DNA from: Hyphomicrobium sp. | GTDB lineage: Bacteria > Pseudomonadota > Alphaproteobacteria > Rhizobiales > Hyphomicrobiaceae | DNA length: 8,202 bases | NCBI GenBank assembly: GCA_030598645.1 | Contig: JAUVPN010000110.1 | Span: 1-8,202 of the forward strand | Direction of reading: 5' to 3' | In this document: positions 7,029 through 8,202 of the stretch, piece by piece | How the letters are laid out: each line of letters opens with the position of its first letter | Numbering within the stretch: position 1 is the stretch's first letter | Notes under the pieces: generated by a model | Databases searched by the model: none | What the model was told of the DNA's origin: nothing | What the model saw: only the letters and a program-made list of their open reading frames with translations | Made by a program: the position numbers and the translations under genes

Positions 7029-7199
7029 CTGCAGATCAAGCTGGTGCAGCGTCTTTTCTTTCACCAGCTTGAGGTTAGGGCGCAATGCGGCTTCGGCAAT
7101 AGCTTCCGCATTCTTGTCGTCGTTCTTCTGTTCCTTCGCGAATGGTTTGACATAGATCGCTGGAAACATCCGAGGTTCAAATTCAAGCGCCCGCAACCG
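7029..7199 (-). pseudogene. Internal fragment of a second IS110-family transposase
   Basis: Some 57 codons, read RLRALEFEPRMFPA then YVKPFAKEQKND, AEAIAEAALRPNLKLV and EKTLHQLDLQ, match the stretch of an IS110 DEDD domain around the third and fourth acidic residues. In the intact pattern this is KNDAADAEAI. Here it is KNDDKNAEAI, so the last catalytic Asp has become Asn. It differs enough from the matching stretch of the neighbouring transposase (YVKPYVKRNKND and onward, 7680-7730) to come from a different IS110 element. It has no start of its own: it is joined in frame to the C-terminal domain of the neighbour at about 7200. After LDLQ the homology ends and the palindromic repeat begins. It is not functional. 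Confidence 0.68.
7036..7072. repeat. Perfect 11-bp inverted repeat
   Basis: TCAAGCTGGTG at 7036-7046 and CACCAGCTTGA at 7062-7072 are exact complements around a 15-base loop. Both arms lie inside the IS110 fragment and code for parts of LKLV and HQLDL, so the symmetry could be accidental. The loop is T-rich on the + strand, but no T-run follows either arm. Confidence 0.5.
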
Positions 7200-7961
7200 G
7201 CGGGGCACGAGACCGATCCAGGCCACCATTTCGCGCCCTGACTTGAATAGGGAGGGATCAGTCATAGTCGCCGTCAATGCCATAGTCGTGATTGGTCCAA
7301 TACCGGGAATGGTCTCAAGGCGTCGGCTGATGTCGTTCGATCGATGCCAGGCATGGATGCGCTTCTCGGCTGCGCAAATCTCATGGTGGAGTGATGTGAA
7401 CTACCTCGCGAGAGCTTCAAGGCTTGCTCGGGCAATGGGGGAAAGCCAGGTATCATTTGGGTCTGCGATGATTGAGAGAAGCTCTTTGAACTGTGGCAGG
7501 CCCGCGCGGGCGACGATGCCTAACTCGGCCATATGAGAACGGATCGCATTGACCAGCATGGTGCGCTGACGAACCAGGAGCTCGCGCGATCGGTGCAACA
7601 TCAACACGCTCTGCTGTTCAGTGGTCTTTACGGCAACGAAACGCATGCTTGGCCGTGTCACCACTTCACAAATAGCCTCCGCATCGGCAGCATCGTTCTT
7701 ATTGCGCTTCACGTAGGGCTTCACATAGTGCGGAGTCATCAGCTTGACTTCGTGACCGAGGGCCAGCAGTTCACGACCCCAATGATGTGCCGTAGCACAT
7801 GCCTCGATACCGATGAGGCAAGGCGACAGCTTCCGGAAAAATGGCAAGACCTGCGACCGACGCAACTGGCGCCGGACCACGACTGCACCTTCTTCACTGA
7901 CGCCATGAACCTGAAAAGCATTCTTCGCAATATCAAGTCCGATTGTTGTAATCTCTTTCAT
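7200..7961 (-). pseudogene. IS110-family transposase, broken by an in-frame amber codon and 3'-truncated
   Basis: IS110 transposases are DEDD recombinases with a RuvC-like N-terminal domain and a C-terminal Transposase_20 domain. Residues 1-186 (7961-7404) hold the DEDD set: Asp10 (GLDIAKN), Glu53 (GIEACATAHHW), Asp90 and Asp93 (KNDAADAEAI). A TAG at 7401-7403 then stops translation. The same frame continues as FTSLHHEICAAEKRIHAWH, then LETIPGIGPITTMALTATMTDPSLFKSGREMVAWIGLVPR, the expected C-terminal domain, so this is a nonsense change and not a frameshift. At about 7200 the frame passes into a fragment of another IS110 transposase. Some 80-90 C-terminal residues are missing, including the region after GLVPR where the family's conserved Ser-Gly motif is expected. 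The ATG at 7961 has AGGAGG eight bases upstream. The 186-residue product might be made, but it lacks the second domain. Confidence 0.82.
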
Positions 7962-8194
7962 GGATGGCTCCTCCTAGCGGTTCCTCAATAGCAACCGCAA
8001 TTTGGCACATTGCGATGCCGGGGGTAGGAGCCGTCCACCGCATCACTAGCGGAAATCACGCTCTGCTTGAAAGGCACGCCGTTGCGTCCATGCCGAACCG
8101 TATTCCGACATTATGCCATCTACGCCAACGACTTCGCTAGTCGCCCGTCTAGGACATGATAAATTGCTGGGATGTGATTAGCTCTCCATAGAGC
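7962..8194 (-). ncRNA. Structured IS110 leader; possible bridge-RNA region
   Basis: IS110-group elements carry a structured non-coding RNA, the bridge RNA, in the non-coding end upstream of the transposase. Here the upstream sequence has nested symmetry. GGATGGCTCCT (7962-7972) pairs with 8026-8036 with one mismatch. Inside this, CGCAAT/ATTGCG (7996-8014) forms a perfect 6-bp stem with a 7-base loop. CTAGCGG occurs twice, at 7974-7980 and 8046-8052. A compact hairpin GCTCT/AGAGC with a CCAT loop lies at 8181-8194. The structure is visible; its identity as a bridge RNA is inferred from position alone, and the outer boundary of the element is not seen. Confidence 0.35.
7970..7975 (-). promoter_or_regulatory. 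Shine-Dalgarno of the IS110 transposase, inside an inverted repeat
   Basis: The minus strand reads AGGAGG eight bases before the ATG at 7961, a strong site. Bases 7970-7972 fall inside the left arm of the 7962-7972/8026-8036 inverted repeat, so folding of the leader could hide it and limit translation. Confidence 0.6.
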
Positions 8195-8202
8195 GGTAAG
8201 AT

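Noticed and set aside
7533..7991. 152-codon + strand frame opposite the IS110 transposase
   Set aside because: The minus strand encodes a clear DEDD transposase with a strong Shine-Dalgarno, so this frame is its shadow.

Overview
The window looks like accessory DNA from an alphaproteobacterium of the Hyphomicrobiales, most likely Bradyrhizobium or a relative. This is judged from memory of the protein families (SAM-domain cyclase/ATPase/TPR proteins, this 3-methyladenine glycosylase subfamily, IS110 and IS1182 transposases), not from a search. Three genes look intact; the rest is scar tissue left by several mobile elements.

Left part (1-1600, + strand). A small unrecognised gene (28-291) is followed by a 232-bp element bounded by 38-bp inverted repeats of Tn3 type (338-569). 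It carries no transposase and resembles a miniature Tn3-derived element. It abuts a 5'-truncated GFA-family gene (about 575-931). Next comes a chimeric reading frame (1091-1597): the SAM domain and first strand of a class III nucleotide cyclase joined in frame to the C-terminus of an IS1182-type transposase. About 1598-2282 holds the rest of that IS end and then sequence with no gene I can support.

Middle part (2283-6790, - strand). A GC-rich gene for a divergent DNA-3-methyladenine glycosylase I-like protein (2283-3002) lies downstream of a very large signalling gene (3425-6772, or from TTG at 6790). The large protein has a SAM domain, a class III cyclase, a P-loop ATPase and a long TPR-like helical tail. 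The two are on the same strand but 422 bp apart and differ strongly in codon use, so they are probably not an operon. The large protein and the chimera at 1091 share the SAM-cyclase N-terminus but are clearly diverged, so they are paralogues rather than a recent duplication.

Right part (6790-8202, - strand). An IS110-family transposase gene starts at 7961 behind a strong Shine-Dalgarno and a nested inverted-repeat leader, which could be structured RNA (possibly a bridge RNA). It is interrupted by an in-frame TAG at 7401-7403. After the GLVPR motif it runs in frame into an internal piece of a different IS110 transposase (7029-7199), which ends in a small palindromic intergenic repeat.

I found no complete new defence or biosynthetic system. 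The most interesting items are the Tn3-type miniature element, the two in-frame element chimeras, the structured IS110 leader, and an alanine at the usual base-specifying position of the large cyclase.
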